Positions 51,288 through 64,000 of a stretch of DNA of 64,000 nt are shown piece after piece (the stretch's first letter is position 1; each line of letters opens with the position of its first letter). The position numbers were made by a program, and so were the translations under genes. The stretch spans positions 186,001 to 250,000 of the forward strand of contig NW_027490120.1 in the NCBI RefSeq assembly GCF_050948175.1, written 5' to 3'. Under the pieces are notes generated by a model. The model ran no database searches, had not been told where the DNA came from, and saw only the letters and a list, made by a program, of their open reading frames with translations. Origin of the DNA: Xylocopa sonorina. Lineage: Eukaryota; Arthropoda; Insecta; Hymenoptera; Apidae.

Positions 51288-54200
51288 CGCATTTACATTC
51301 TTTTGAAGTGTATACGAGGTAATCAAGATACTTCGCAATGAATATTATATCTTACCATGAAACACAGAAATGAGATGCGATATCGAGTTTTAAGAAGCAT
51401 TCGAACTCTACTGCTACGATACGCAGACATCTGCAAACGCTATTTCCTAGCAAGGGAGAGTCGCATTTACATTCATTTCAAGCGTATGCAAGGTATACAT
51501 GACACTTCACAATGAATATTATATCTTAACATGAAACATAGAAATGAGATGCGATATCGAGTTTTAAGAAGCATTCGAACTCTATTGCTACGATACGCAG
51601 ACATTTGCAATGGCTATTTCCTAGCAAGGGAGAGGCGCATTTACATTCTTTTGAAGTGTATACGAGGTAATCAAGATACTTCGCAACGAATATTATATCT
51701 TACCATGAAACACAGAAATGAGATGCGATATCGAGTTTTAAGAAGCATTCGAACTCTATTGCTACGATACGTAGACATCTGCAAACGCTATTTCCTAGCA
51801 AGGAAGTGTCGCATTTACATTCTTTTGATGTGAGTACGAGGTAATCATGATACTTCGCATTGAATGTAATATCTTATCATGAAACACAGGAATGAGATGC
51901 GATATCGCGTTTTAAGAAGCATTCGAACTCTACTGCTACGACACGTAGACATCTGCAAACGCTATTTCCTAGCAAGGGAGAGTCGCATTTACATTCATTT
52001 CAAGCGTATGCAAGGTATACATGACACTTCACAATGAATATTATATCTTACCATGAAACACAGAAATGAGATGCGATATCGAGTTTTAAGAAGCATTCGA
52101 ACTCTATTGCTGCGATACGTAGACAACTGCAAACGCTATTTCCTAGAAGGGAAGTGTCGCATTTACATTCATTTCAAGCGTATGCAAGGTATACATGACA
52201 CTTCGCATTGAATATTATATCTTACCATGAAACATAGAAATGAGATGCGATATCACGTTTTGAGAAGCATTCGAACTCTATTGCTACGATACGTAGACAA
52301 CTGCAAACGCTATTTCCTAGAAAGGAAGTGTCGCATTTACATTCATTTCAAGCGTATGCAAGGTATTCATGACACTTCGCAATGAATAATATATCTTACC
52401 ACGAAACATAGAAATGAGATGCGATATCGCGTTTTGAGAAGCATTCGAACTCTACTGCTACGATACGCAGACATCTGCAAACGCTATTTCCTAGCAAGGA
52501 AGTGTCGCATTTACATTCATTTGAAGTGAATACGAGGTAATCATGACACTTCGCAATGAATATTATATCTTACCATGAAACATAGAAATGAGATGCGATA
52601 TCGAGTTTTAAGAAGCATTCGAAATCTATAGCTACGATACGTAGAAATCTGCAAACGCTATTTCCTAGCAGGGAAGTGTCGCATTTACATTCAGTTGAAG
52701 TGAATATGAGGTATACATGACACTTCGCAATGAATATTATATCTTGTCATGAAACATAGAAATAAGATGCGATATCGCGTTTTAAGAAGCATTCGAACTC
52801 TAGTGCTACGATACGCAGATACCTGCAAACGCTATTTCCTAGCAAGGAAGTGTCGCATTTACATTCATTTGAAGGGAATACGAGGTAATCATGATACTTC
52901 GCATTGAATATAATATCTTATCATGAAACACAGGAATGAGATGCTATATCGCGTTTTAAGAAGCATTCGAACTCTACTGCTACGACACGTAGACATCTGC
53001 AAACGCTATTTCCTAGCAAGGGAGAGTTGCATTTACATTCATTTCAAGCGTATGCAAGGTATACATGACACTTCACAATGAATATTATATCTTACCATGA
53101 AACATAGAAATGAGATGCGATATCGAGTTTTAAGAAGCATTCGAACTCTATTGCTACGATACGCAGACATTTGCAATGGCTATTTCCTAGCAAGGAAGTG
53201 TCGCATTTACATTCATTTGAAGTGAATACGAAGTATACATGACACTTCGCAATGAATATTATATCTTGTCATGAAACATAGAAATAGGATGCGATATCGC
53301 GTTTTAAGAAGCATTCGAACTCTACTGCTACGATACGTAGACATCTGCAAACGCTATTTCCTAGCAAGGGAGAGGCGCATTTACATTCTTTTGAAGTGTA
53401 TACGAGGTAATCAAGATACTTCGCAACGAATATTATATCTTACCATGAAACACAGAAATGAGATGCGATATCGAGTTTTAAGAAGCATTCGAACTCTATT
53501 GCTACGATACGTAGACATCTGCAAACGCTATTTCCTAGCAAGGAAGTGTCGCATTTACATTCTTTTGATGTGAGTACGAGGTAATCATGATACTTCGCAT
53601 TGAATGTAATATCTTATCATGAAACACAGGAATGAGATGCGATATCGCGTTTTAAGAAGCATTCGAACTCTACTGCTACGACACGTAGACATCTGCAAAC
53701 GCTATTTCCTAGCAAGGGAGAGTCGCATTTACATTCATTTCAAGCGTATGCAAGGTATACATGACACTTCACAATGATTATTATATCTTACCATGAAACA
53801 TAGAAATGAGATGCGATATCGAGTTTTAAGAAGCATTCGAACTCTATTGCTACGATACGTAGACAACTGCAAACGCTATTTCCTAGAAAGGAAGTGTCGC
53901 ATTTACATTTATTTCAAGCGTATGCAAGGTATACATGACACTTCGCATTGAATATTATATCTTACCATGAAACATAGAAATGAGATGCGATATCACGTTT
54001 TGAGAAGCATTCGAACTCTATTGCTACGATACGTAGACAACTGCAAACGCTATTTCCTAGAAAGGAAGTGTCGCATTTACATTTATTTCAAGCGTATGCA
54101 AGGTATTCATGACACTTCGCAATGAATATTATATCTTACCATGAAACATAGAAATGAGATGCGATATCACGTTTTGAGAAGCATTCGAACTCTATTGCTA

Positions 54201-55010
54201 CGATACGTAGACAACTGCAAACGCTATTTCCTAGAAAGGAAGTGTCGCATTTACATTCATTTCAAGCGTATGCAAGGTATTCATGACACTTCGCATTGAA
54301 TATTATATCTTACCATGAAACATAGAAATGAGATGCGATATCACGTTTTGAGAAGCATTCGAACTCTATTGCTACGATACGTAGACAACTGCAAACGCTA
54401 TTTCCTAGAAAGGAAGTATCGCATTTACATTCATTTCAAGCGTATGCAAGGTATACATGACACTTCGCATTGAATATTATATCTTACCATGAAACATAGA
54501 AATGAGATGCATTATTACGTTTTGAGAAGCATTCGAACTCTATTGCTACGATACGTAGACAACTGCAAACGCTATTTCCTAGAAAGGAAGTGTCGCATTT
54601 ACATTCATTTCAAGCGTATGCAAGGTATACATGACACTTCGCATTGAATATTATATGTTACCATGAAACATAGAAATGAGATGCGATATCACGTTTTGAG
54701 AAGCATTCGAACTCTATTGCTACGATACGTAGACAACTGCAAACGCTATTTCCTAGAAAGGAAGTGTCGCATTTACATTCATTTCAAGCGTATGCAAGGT
54801 ATGCATGACACTTCGCAATGAATAATATATCTTACCACGAAACATAGAAATGAGATGCGATATCGCGTTTTGAGAAGCATTCGAACTCTATTGCTACGAT
54901 ACGTAGACATCTGCAAACGCTATTTCCTAGCAAGGAAGTGTCGCATTTACATTCATTTCAAGCGTATGCAAGGTATACATGACACTTCGCATTGAATATT
55001 ATATCTTATC
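51288..55010 (+). repeat. partial third copies and homogeneous monomer run
   Basis: Marks of the 22-mer unit reappear at an offset of 2958 bp (17 monomers) from copy 2: ACATTTGCAATGG at 51601, TTTTGATGTGAG at 51823 and GGTATTCATG at 52362. A further 1740 bp (10 monomers) on, they repeat: the CAACGAATATT/CAAGATACTTCGC mark at 51661 and 53401, and TTGAATGTAATATC at 51859 and 53599. From about 53780 to 54960 there are seven nearly identical monomers of the GATATCACGTTTTGAG/AACTGC/CTAGAAAGG subtype, the most uniform run in the window. One has GATGCATTATTACG at 54508. No gene. Confidence 0.85.
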
Positions 55011-58000
55011 ATGAAACATAGAAATGAGATGCGATATCTTGTTTTCAGAAGCATTAGAACTCTCTTGCTACGATACGTAGTCAACTGCAAACGCTATTTC
55101 CTAGGAAGGAAGAATCGCATTTACATTCTTTTGAAGTGTATACGAGGTAATCAAGATACTTCGCAATGAATATTACATCTTATCATGAAACATAGGAATG
55201 AGATGCGATATCGCGTTTTAAGAAGCATTCGAACTCTATTGCTACGATACGTAGGCAACTGCGAACGCTACTTCCTAGAAAGGAAGTGTCGCATTTACAT
55301 TCAACTGAAGTGAATACGAGGTATACATGACACTTCGCAATGAATATTGTATCTTATCACGATACACAGAAATGAGATGCGATATCACGTTTTAAGAAGC
55401 ATTAGAACTCTATTGCTTCGATACGTAGACATCTGGAAACGTAATTTCCTAGAGAGGAAGTGTCACATTTACATTCATTTGAAGTGAATACGAGGTATAC
55501 ATGACACTTCGCAATGAATATTATATCTTATCATGAAACATAGAAATGAGATGCGATATCATGTTTTCAGAAGCATTAGAACTCTCTTGCTACGATACGT
55601 AGACATCTGGATACGTAATTTCCTAGAACGGAAGTGTCGCATTTACATTCATTTGAAGCGTGGACGAGGAAGACATAACCCTTCGCAATGAATGCTATAT
55701 CTTATCATGAAACACAGAAATGAGATGCGATATCGCGTTTTAAGAAGCATTAGAAATCTACTGCTTCGATAGCGGGACATCTGGAAACGTAATTTCGTAG
55801 AAAGGAAGTGTCGTACTTACATTCATTTGAAGTGAATGCGAGGTAGACATGTCACTTTGCAATGAATATTATATCTTATCATGAAACATAGAAACGAGAT
55901 GCGATGTCGCGGTTTAAGAAGCATTGGAACTCTATTGCAACGAAACGTAGACATCTGCAAACGCTATTTCCTAGCAAGGAAGTATAGCATTTACATTCAT
56001 TGGAAGTGAATACGAGGTAATCATGATACTTCGCATTGAATATTACATCTTATCATGAAACATAGAAATGAGATGCGATATCGCGTTTTAAGAAGCACTT
56101 GAACTCTACTGCTACGATACGCAGATATCTGCAAACGGTACTTCCTAGAAAGGAAGTGTCGCATTTACATTCAACTGAAGTGAATACGAGGTATACATGA
56201 CACTTCGCAATGAATATTGTATCTTATCAAGAAACATCGAAATGAGATGCGATATCGCGTTTTATGAAGCATTGGAACTCTATTGCTTCGATACGTAGAC
56301 ATCTGGAAGCGTAATTTCCTAGAAAGGATGTGTCGCATTTACATTCATTTGATGTGAATACGAGGAATACTTGACACTTCGCAATGAATATTATATCTTA
56401 TCATGAAACATAGAAATGGGATGCGATATCTTGTTTTCAGAAGCATTAAATCTCTCTTGCTACTATACGTAGTCATCTGCAAACGCTATTTCCTAGGAAG
56501 GAAGAATCGCATTTACATTCATTTGAAGTGTATACGAGGTAATCAAGATACTTCGCAATGAATATTACATCTTATCATGAAACATAGGAATGAGATGCGA
56601 TATCGCGTTTTAAGTAGCATTCGAACTCTATTGCTACGATACGTAGGCAGCTGCGAACGCTACTTCCTAGAAAGGAAGTGTCGCATTTACATTCAATTTG
56701 AAGTGAATGCGAGGTACACATGACACTTCGCAATGAATATTATACCTTATCACGATACACAGAAATGAGATGCGATATCGCGTTTTAAGAAGCATTAGAA
56801 CTCTATTGCTTCGATACGTAGACATCTGGAAACGTAATTTCCTAGAAAGGAAGTGTCGCATTTACATTCATTTGAAGTGAATACGCGGTATACATGACAC
56901 TTCGCAATGAATATTATATCTTATCATGAAACATAGAAATGAGATGCGATATCTTGTTTTCAGAAGCATTAGAACTCTCTTGCTACGATACGTAGTCATC
57001 TGCAAACGCTATTTCCTAGGAAGGAAAGATCGCATTTACATTCTTTTGAAGTGTATACGAGGTAATCAAGATACTTCGCAATGAATATTACATCTTATCA
57101 TGAAACATAGGAATGAGATGCGATATCGCGTTTTAAGAAGCATTCGAACTCTATTGCTACGATACGTAGACAACTGCAATCGCTATCTCCTAGACAGGAA
57201 GTGTCGCATTTACATTCATTTGAAGTGAATACGAGGTATACATGACACTTCGCAATGAATATTATATCTTATCATGAAACATAGAAATGAGGTACGATAT
57301 TGCGTTTTATGAAGCATTCGAACTCTATTGCTACGATACGTAGTCATCTGCAAACGCTATTTCCTAGCAAGGAAGTGTCGCATTTACATTCATTTGAAGC
57401 GTGGACGAGGAATACATAACCTTTCGCAATGAATATTATACCTTATCCTGAAACACAGAAATGAGATGCGATATCGCGTTTTAAGAAGCATTGGAACTCT
57501 ATTGCAACGATACGTAGACATCTGCAAACGCTATTACCTAGCAAGGAAGTGCCGCATTTACATTCTTTTGAAGTGAATACGAGGTATACATGACACTTCG
57601 CAATGAATATTACATCTTATCATGAAACATAGAAATGAGGTACGATATCGCGTTTTATGAAGCATTCGAACTCTATTGCAACGATACGTAGACATCTGTA
57701 AACGCTATTTCCTAGCAAGGAAGTATCGCATTTACATTCTTTTGAAGTGAATACGAGGTATGCATGACACTTCGCATTGAATATTATATCCTATCATGAA
57801 ACATGGAAGTGAAATGCGATATCGCGTTTAAGAAGCATTAGAAATCCCTTGCTACGATACGTAGTCATCTTCAAACCCTATTTCCTAGCAAGGAAGTATC
57901 GCATTTACATTCTTTTGAAGTGAATACGAGGTATACATGACACTTCGCAATGAATATTATATCTTATCATGAAACATAGAAATGAGATGCGATATCGCGT

Positions 58001-60615
58001 CTTAAGAAGCATTAGAACTCTATTGCTTCGATACGTAGACATCTGCAAACGCTATTTCCTAGCAAGGATGTGTCGCATGTACATTCATTTGTAGTGAATA
58101 CGAGGTATACATGACACTTCGCAATGAATATTACATCTTATCATGAAACATAGAAATGTGATGCGATATCGCGTTTTAAGAAGCATTAGAACTCTATTGC
58201 TTCGATACGTAGACATCTGGAAACGTAATTTCCTAGAAAGCAAGTGTCGCATTTACATTCATTTGAAGTGAATACGAGGTATACATGACACTTCGCATTG
58301 AATATTGTATCTTATCATGAAACATAGAAATGTGATGCGATATCGCGTTTTAAGAAGCATTCGAACTCTATTGCTACGATACGTAGACAACTGCAAACGC
58401 TATTTCCTAGAAAGGAAGTGTCGCATTTACATTCATTTGAAGCGTGGACGAGGAATACATAACCTTTCGCAATGAATATTATATCTTATCCTGAAACACA
58501 GAAATGAGATGCGATATCGCGTTTTAAGAAGCATTGGAACTCTATTGCAACGATACGTAGACATCTGCAAACGCTATTACCTAGCAAGGAAGTGCCGCAT
58601 TTACAGTCTTTTGAAGTGAATACGAGGTATACATGACACTTCGCAATGAATATTACATCTTATCATGAAACATAGAAATGAGGTACGATATCGCGTTTTA
58701 TGAAGCATTCGAACTCTATTGCTACGATACGTAGACATCTGCAAACGCTATTTCCTAGCAAGGAAGTGTCGCATTTACATCCATTGGAAGTGTAAACGCG
58801 GAATACATTACACTTCGCAATGAATATTATACCTTATCCTGAAACACAGAAATGAGATGCGATATCGCGTTTTAAGAAGCATTGGAACCCTATTGCAACG
58901 ATACGTAGACATCTGCAAACGCTATTACCTAGCAAGGAAGTGCCGCATTTACATTCTTTTGAAGTGAATACGAGGTATACATGACACTTCGCAATGAATA
59001 TTACATCTTATCATGAAACATAGAAATGAGGTACGATATCGCGTTTTATGAAGCATTCGAACTCTATTGCAACGATACGTAGACATCTGTAAACGCTATT
59101 TCCTAGCAAGGAAGTATCGCATTTACATTCTTTTGAAGTGAATACGAGGTATGCATGACACTTCGCATTGAATATTATATCCTATCATGAAACATGGAAG
59201 TGAAATGCGATATCGCGTTTAAGAAGCATTAGAAATCCCTTGCTACGATACGTAGTCATCTTCAAACCCTATTTCCTAGCAAGGAAGAATCGCATTTACA
59301 TTCTTTTGAAGTGAATACGAGGTATACAAGATATTTCGCAATGAATATTACATCTTATCATGAAACATAGAAGTGAAATGCGATATCGCGTTTTAAGAAA
59401 CAATGGAACTCTATTGCATCAATACGTAGACATCTGCAAACGTTATTTCCTAGCAAGGAAGTGTCGCATTTACATTCTTGTGAAGTGAATACTAGGTATA
59501 CATGACACTTCGCAATGATTATTATATCTTATCATGAAAGATGGAAATGAGATGCGATATCGCGTTTTGAGAAGCATTAGAATTCTATTGCTTCGATACG
59601 AAGACATCTGCAAACTCTATTTAACAGCAATGAAGGTATCGCATTTACATTCATTTCAAGCATATGCGAGGTATACAAGATATTTCGCAATGAATATTAC
59701 ATCTTATCATGAAACATAGAAGTGAAATGCGATATCGCGTTTAAGAAGCATTAGAACTCTATTGCTTCGATACGCAGACATCTGGAAATGCTATTACCTG
59801 GCAAGGAAGTGTCGCATTTACATTCATTGGAAGTGAATACGCGGTAATCATGATACTTTGCATTGAATATTACATCTTATCATGAAACATAGGAATGAGA
59901 TGCGATATCGCGTTTTACGAAGCATTCGAACTCTACTGCTACGATACGTAGACATCTGCAAACGCTATTTCCTAGAAAGGGAGAGTCGCATTTACATTCA
60001 TTTCAAGCGTATGCAAGGTATACATGACACTTCACAATGAATATTATATCTTACCATGAAACATAGAAATGAGATGCGATATCGAGTTTTAAGGAGCATT
60101 CGAACTCTATCGCTACGATACGTAGACATCTGCAAACGCTATTTCCTAGAAAGGGAGTGTCGCATTTACATTCATTTCAAGCGTATGCAAGGTATACATG
60201 ACACTTCACAATGAATATTATATCTTACCATGAAACATAGGAATGAGATGCGATATCGCGTTTTAAGAAGCATTCGAACTCTACTGCTACGATACGTAGA
60301 CATCTGCAAACGCTATTTCCTAGCAAGGAAGTGTCGCATTTACATTCATTTGAAGTGAATACGAGGTAATCATGACACTTCGCAATGAATATTATATCTT
60401 GTCATGAAACATAGAAATAAGATGCGATATCGCGTTTTAAGAAGCATTCGAACTCTATTGCTAAGATACGCAGATATCTGCAAACGCTATTTCCTAGCAA
60501 GGAAGTGTCGCATTTACATTCATTCGAAGTGAATACGAGGTATACATGACACTTCGCAATGAATATTATATCTTGTCATGAAACATAGAAATAAGATGCG
60601 ATATCGCGTTTTAAG
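55011..60615 (+). repeat. 174-bp satellite array, right divergent block with 6- and 8-mer duplications
   Basis: Monomers become diverse again. GATATCTTGTTTTCAG occurs at 55033, 56425 and 56948, giving spacings of 1392 bp (8 monomers) and 523 bp (3 monomers plus 1). A block with CCTTATCCTGAAACACAG, CGCTATTACCTAG, GTGCCGCATTTAC and CATCTTCAAACCC is found at about 57440-57895 and 58831-59285, offset 1391 bp. GAAGCGTGGACGAGGAATAC at 57397 recurs 1043 bp on (6 monomers minus 1). No gene. Confidence 0.93.
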
Positions 60616-63600
60616 AAGCATTCGAACTCTATTGCCACGATACGCAGATATCTGCAAACGCTATTTCCTAGCAAGGAAGTGTCGCATTTACATTTATTGG
60701 AAGTGAATACGAGGTAATCATGATACTTCGCATTGAATATTATATCTTATCATGAAACATAGGAATGAGATGCGATATCGCGTTTTAAGAAGCATTCGAT
60801 CTCTACTCCTACGATACGCTGACATCTGCAAACGCTATTTCCTAGCAAGGGAGAGTCGCATTTACATTCATTTCAAGCGTATGCAAGGTATACATGACAC
60901 TTCACAATGAATATTATATCTTACCATGGAGCATAGAAATGAGATGCGATATCGAGTTTTAAGAAGCATTCGAACTCTATTGCAACGATACGTAGACATC
61001 TGCAAACGCTATTTCCTAGCAAGGGAGAGTCGCATTTACATTCATTTCAAGCGTATGCAAGGTATACATGACACTTCGCAATGAATATTATATCTTACCA
61101 TGAAACATAGAAATGAGATGCGATATCGAGTTTTAAGAAGCATTCGAACTCTACTGCTACGATACGTAGACATCTGCAAACGCTATTTCCTAGCAAGGAA
61201 GTGTCGCATTTACATTCATTTGAAGTGAATACGAGGTAATCATGACACTTCGCAATGAATATTATATCTTGTCATGAAACAGTAATGAGATGCGATATCG
61301 CGTTTTAAGAAGCATTCGAACTCTACTGCTACGATACGTAGACATCTGCAAACGCTATTTCCTAGAAAGGGAGAGTCGCATTTACATTCATTTCAAGCGT
61401 ATGCAAGGTATACATGACACTTCACAATGAATATTATATCTTACCATGAAACATAGAAATGAGATGCGATATCGAGTTTTAAGAAGCATTCGAACACTAT
61501 TGCTACGATACGTAGACATCTGCAAGCGCTATTTCCTAGCAAGGAAGTGTCGCATTTACATTCATTTGAAGTGAATACGATGTATACATGACACTTCGCA
61601 ATGAATATTATATCTTGTCATGAAACATAGAAATAAGATGCGATATCGCGTTTTAAGAAGCATTCGAACTCTATTGCTACGATACGCAGATATCTGCAAA
61701 CGCTATTTCCATGCAAGGAAGTGTCGCATTTACATTCATTTGAAGTGAATACGAGGTAATCATGACACTTCGCAATGAATATTATATCTTGTCATGAAAC
61801 ATAGTAATGAGGTGCGATATCGCGTTTTAAGAAGCATTCGAACTCAACTGCTACGATACGTAGACATCTGCAAACGCTATTTCCTAGCAAGGAAGTATCG
61901 CATTTACATTCTTTTGAAGTGAGGACGAGGTAATCGTGACACTTCGCAATGAATATTATATCTTATCATGAAACATAGAAATGAGATGCGATATCGCATT
62001 TTAAGAAGCATTAGAACTCTATTGCTTCGATACGTAGACATCTGGAAACGTAATTTCCTAGAAAGGAAGTGTCGCATTTACATTCATTTGAAGTGAATAC
62101 GAGGTATACATGACACTTCGCAATGAATATTATATCCTATCATGAAACATAAAAATGAGATGCGATATCTCGTTTTAAGAAGCATTAGAACTCTCTTGCT
62201 ACGATTCGTAGCCATCTACAAACGCTATTTCCTAGCAGGGAAGTGTCGCATTTACATTCATTTGGATTGAATACGAGGTATACATGACACTTCGCAATGA
62301 ATATTATATCTTATCATGAAACATAGAAATAAGATGCCATATCTCGTTTTAATAAGCATTGGAACTCTATTGTTTTGATACGTAGAAATCTGGAAACGCC
62401 ATTTCCTAGCAAGGAAGTGTCGCATTTCCATTCTGGTGATGTGAATACAAGGTATACATGATACATCGCAATGAATATTATATCTTATCATGAAACATAG
62501 AAATGAGATGCGATATCGCGTTTTAAGAAGCATTCAAACTCTATTGCTACGATACGTAGACATCTGCAAACGCTATTTCCCAGGAAGGAAGTATCGCATT
62601 TACATTCATTTGAAGTGAATACGAGGTATACATGACACTTCGCAATGAATATTATATCTTATCATGAAACATAGAAATGAGATACGATATCGCGTTTTAA
62701 GAAGCATTCGAACTCCATTGCTACGATACGTAGACATCTGCAAACGCTATTTCCTAGAAAGGAAGTATCGCATTTACATTCATTTGAAGTGAATACGAGG
62801 TATACATGACACTTCGCAATGAATATTATGTCTTATCATGAAACATAGAAATGATATGCGATATCTCGTTTTAAGAAGCATTAGAACTCTCTTGTTACGA
62901 TACGTAGTCATCTGCAAACGCTATTTCCTAGCAAGAAAGTGTCGCATTTACATTCATTTGAAGTGAATACGAGGTATACATGACACTTCGCAATGAACAT
63001 TGTATCTTATCATGAAACATAGAAATGAGATGCGATATATCGTTTTAAGAGGCATTAGAACTCTCTTGCTACGAGATACGTAGTCATCTGCAAACGCTAT
63101 TTCCTAGGAAGGATGAATCGCATTTACACTCTATTGAAGTGAATACGAGGTAATCGTGATACTTGCAATAAATATTACATCTTATCATGAAACGTAGGAA
63201 TGAGATGCGATATCGCGTTTTAAGGAGCATTCGAACTCTATTGCCACGATACGCAGATATCTGCAAACGCTATTTCCTAGCAAGGAAGTGTCGCATTTAC
63301 ATTCATTGGAAGTGAATACGAGGTAATCATGATACTTCGCATTGAATATTATATCTTATCATGAAACATAGGAATGAGATGCGATATCGCGTTTTAAGAA
63401 GCATTCGATCTCTACTCCTACGATACGCTGACATCTGCAAACGCTATTTCCTAGCAAGGGAGAGTCGCATTTACATTCATTTCAAGCGTATGCAAGGTAT
63501 ACATGACACTTCACAATGATTATTATATCTTACCATGAAGCATAGAAATGAGATGCGATATCGAGTTTTAAGAAGCATTCGAACTCTATTGCTACGATAC

Positions 63601-64000
63601 GTAGACATCTGCAAACGCTATTTCCTAGCAAGGAAGTGTCGCATTTACATTCATTCGAAGTGAATACGAGGTATACATGACACTTCGCAATGAATATTAT
63701 ATCTTGTCATGAAACATAGAAATAAGATGCGATATCGCGTTTTAAGAAGCATTCGAACTCTATTGCTACGATACGCAGATATCTGCAAACGCTATTTCCT
63801 AGCAAGGAAGTGTCGCATTTACATTCATTTGAAGCGAGTACGAGGTAATCATGACACTTCGCAATGAATATTATATCCTGTCATGAAACATAGTAATGAG
63901 ATGCGATATCGCGTTTTAAGAAGCATTCAAACTCTATCGCTACGATACGTAGACATCTGCATGCGCTATTTCCTAGCAAGGAAGTGTCGCATTTACATTC
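60616..64000 (+). repeat. 174-bp satellite array, right edge of window
   Basis: About 19 monomers. CATTCGATCTCTACTCC with GATACGCTGACATC occurs at 60793 and 63402, 2609 bp apart (15 monomers minus 1), within a copied block of roughly 360 bp. Small indels are seen: a 3-bp loss in ATGAAACAGTAATG (61273), extra bases in CTACGAGATACGTAG (63070) and a loss in GATACTTGCAATAAAT (63157). The array continues past the window end in mid-monomer, so its total length is unknown. Confidence 0.95.

Noticed and set aside
7519..63266. Many open frames of 60-113 codons with a MKHRNEMRYRVL-type repeat, on both strands
   Set aside because: They are read-through of the 174-bp satellite in a constant frame. Ends are set by single-base differences, there is no promoter or codon signature, and the same peptide recurs every 58 residues.
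1..64000. CRISPR array
   Set aside because: The repeat is 174 bp with no unique spacers. Units abut directly and vary gradually, which is satellite structure.
1..64000. CENP-B box in the monomer
   Set aside because: The TTCG words (TTCGAACTC, TTCGCAATG, TTCGATACG) do not fit the NTTCGNNNNANNCGGGN pattern.
1..64000. tRNA, rRNA or other structured RNA genes
   Set aside because: No cloverleaf boxes or rRNA core words were seen. Monomer dyads are too short to call an RNA gene.

Overview
The window is almost entirely satellite DNA. A monomer of 174 bp runs head to tail from base 1 to base 64000, and the + strand carries the same orientation throughout. One 2.2-kb insertion interrupts it at 2895-5116. 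I count about 355 monomers from the span divided by the period. I see no convincing protein-coding gene, tRNA, rRNA or CRISPR array. A long tandem satellite, a TTAA-inserted piggyBac-type element and CpG-rich transposon-like DNA point to a eukaryotic, probably insect, heterochromatic locus (centromeric or pericentromeric). Hymenoptera is a guess from overall sequence character only.

Layout. (1) 1-2894: old, divergent monomers with several small deletions. (2) 2895-5116: an element with 15-bp imperfect terminal inverted repeats, flanked on both sides by TTAA. Removing the element and one TTAA restores exactly one 174-bp monomer. Its middle, about 3.0-4.8 kb, is GC-richer, unrelated to the satellite and unclassified. 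(3) 5121-18213: mixed monomer subtypes with short to medium duplications, including a 1.57-kb block copied 6.09 kb downstream. (4) 18214 to about 31010: a tandem duplication of about 6.26 kb whose two copies have since gained and lost whole monomers. (5) about 31 to 43.6 kb: homogeneous monomers in 8-mer (1392 bp) and 8+3-mer (1914 bp) higher-order units, plus a block shared at a distance of 58 monomers. (6) 43632-51287: a tandem duplication of 3828 bp (22 monomers) that matches at every marker checked. (7) 51288 to about 55000: partial third copies and a run of near-identical monomers. (8) about 55 to 64 kb: more divergent monomers again, with small 6-, 8- and 15-mer duplications.

The pattern is a recently homogenised core flanked by older, more diverse sequence, as expected from repeated unequal exchange. 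Short open frames of 60-113 codons recur because 174 is divisible by three, so one frame continues from monomer to monomer. They are by-products of the repeat and not genes. The most informative objects are the TTAA element with its unexplained cargo, the resemblance between its end and the satellite's TTAA block, and the stepwise record of whole-monomer gains and losses between duplicated blocks.
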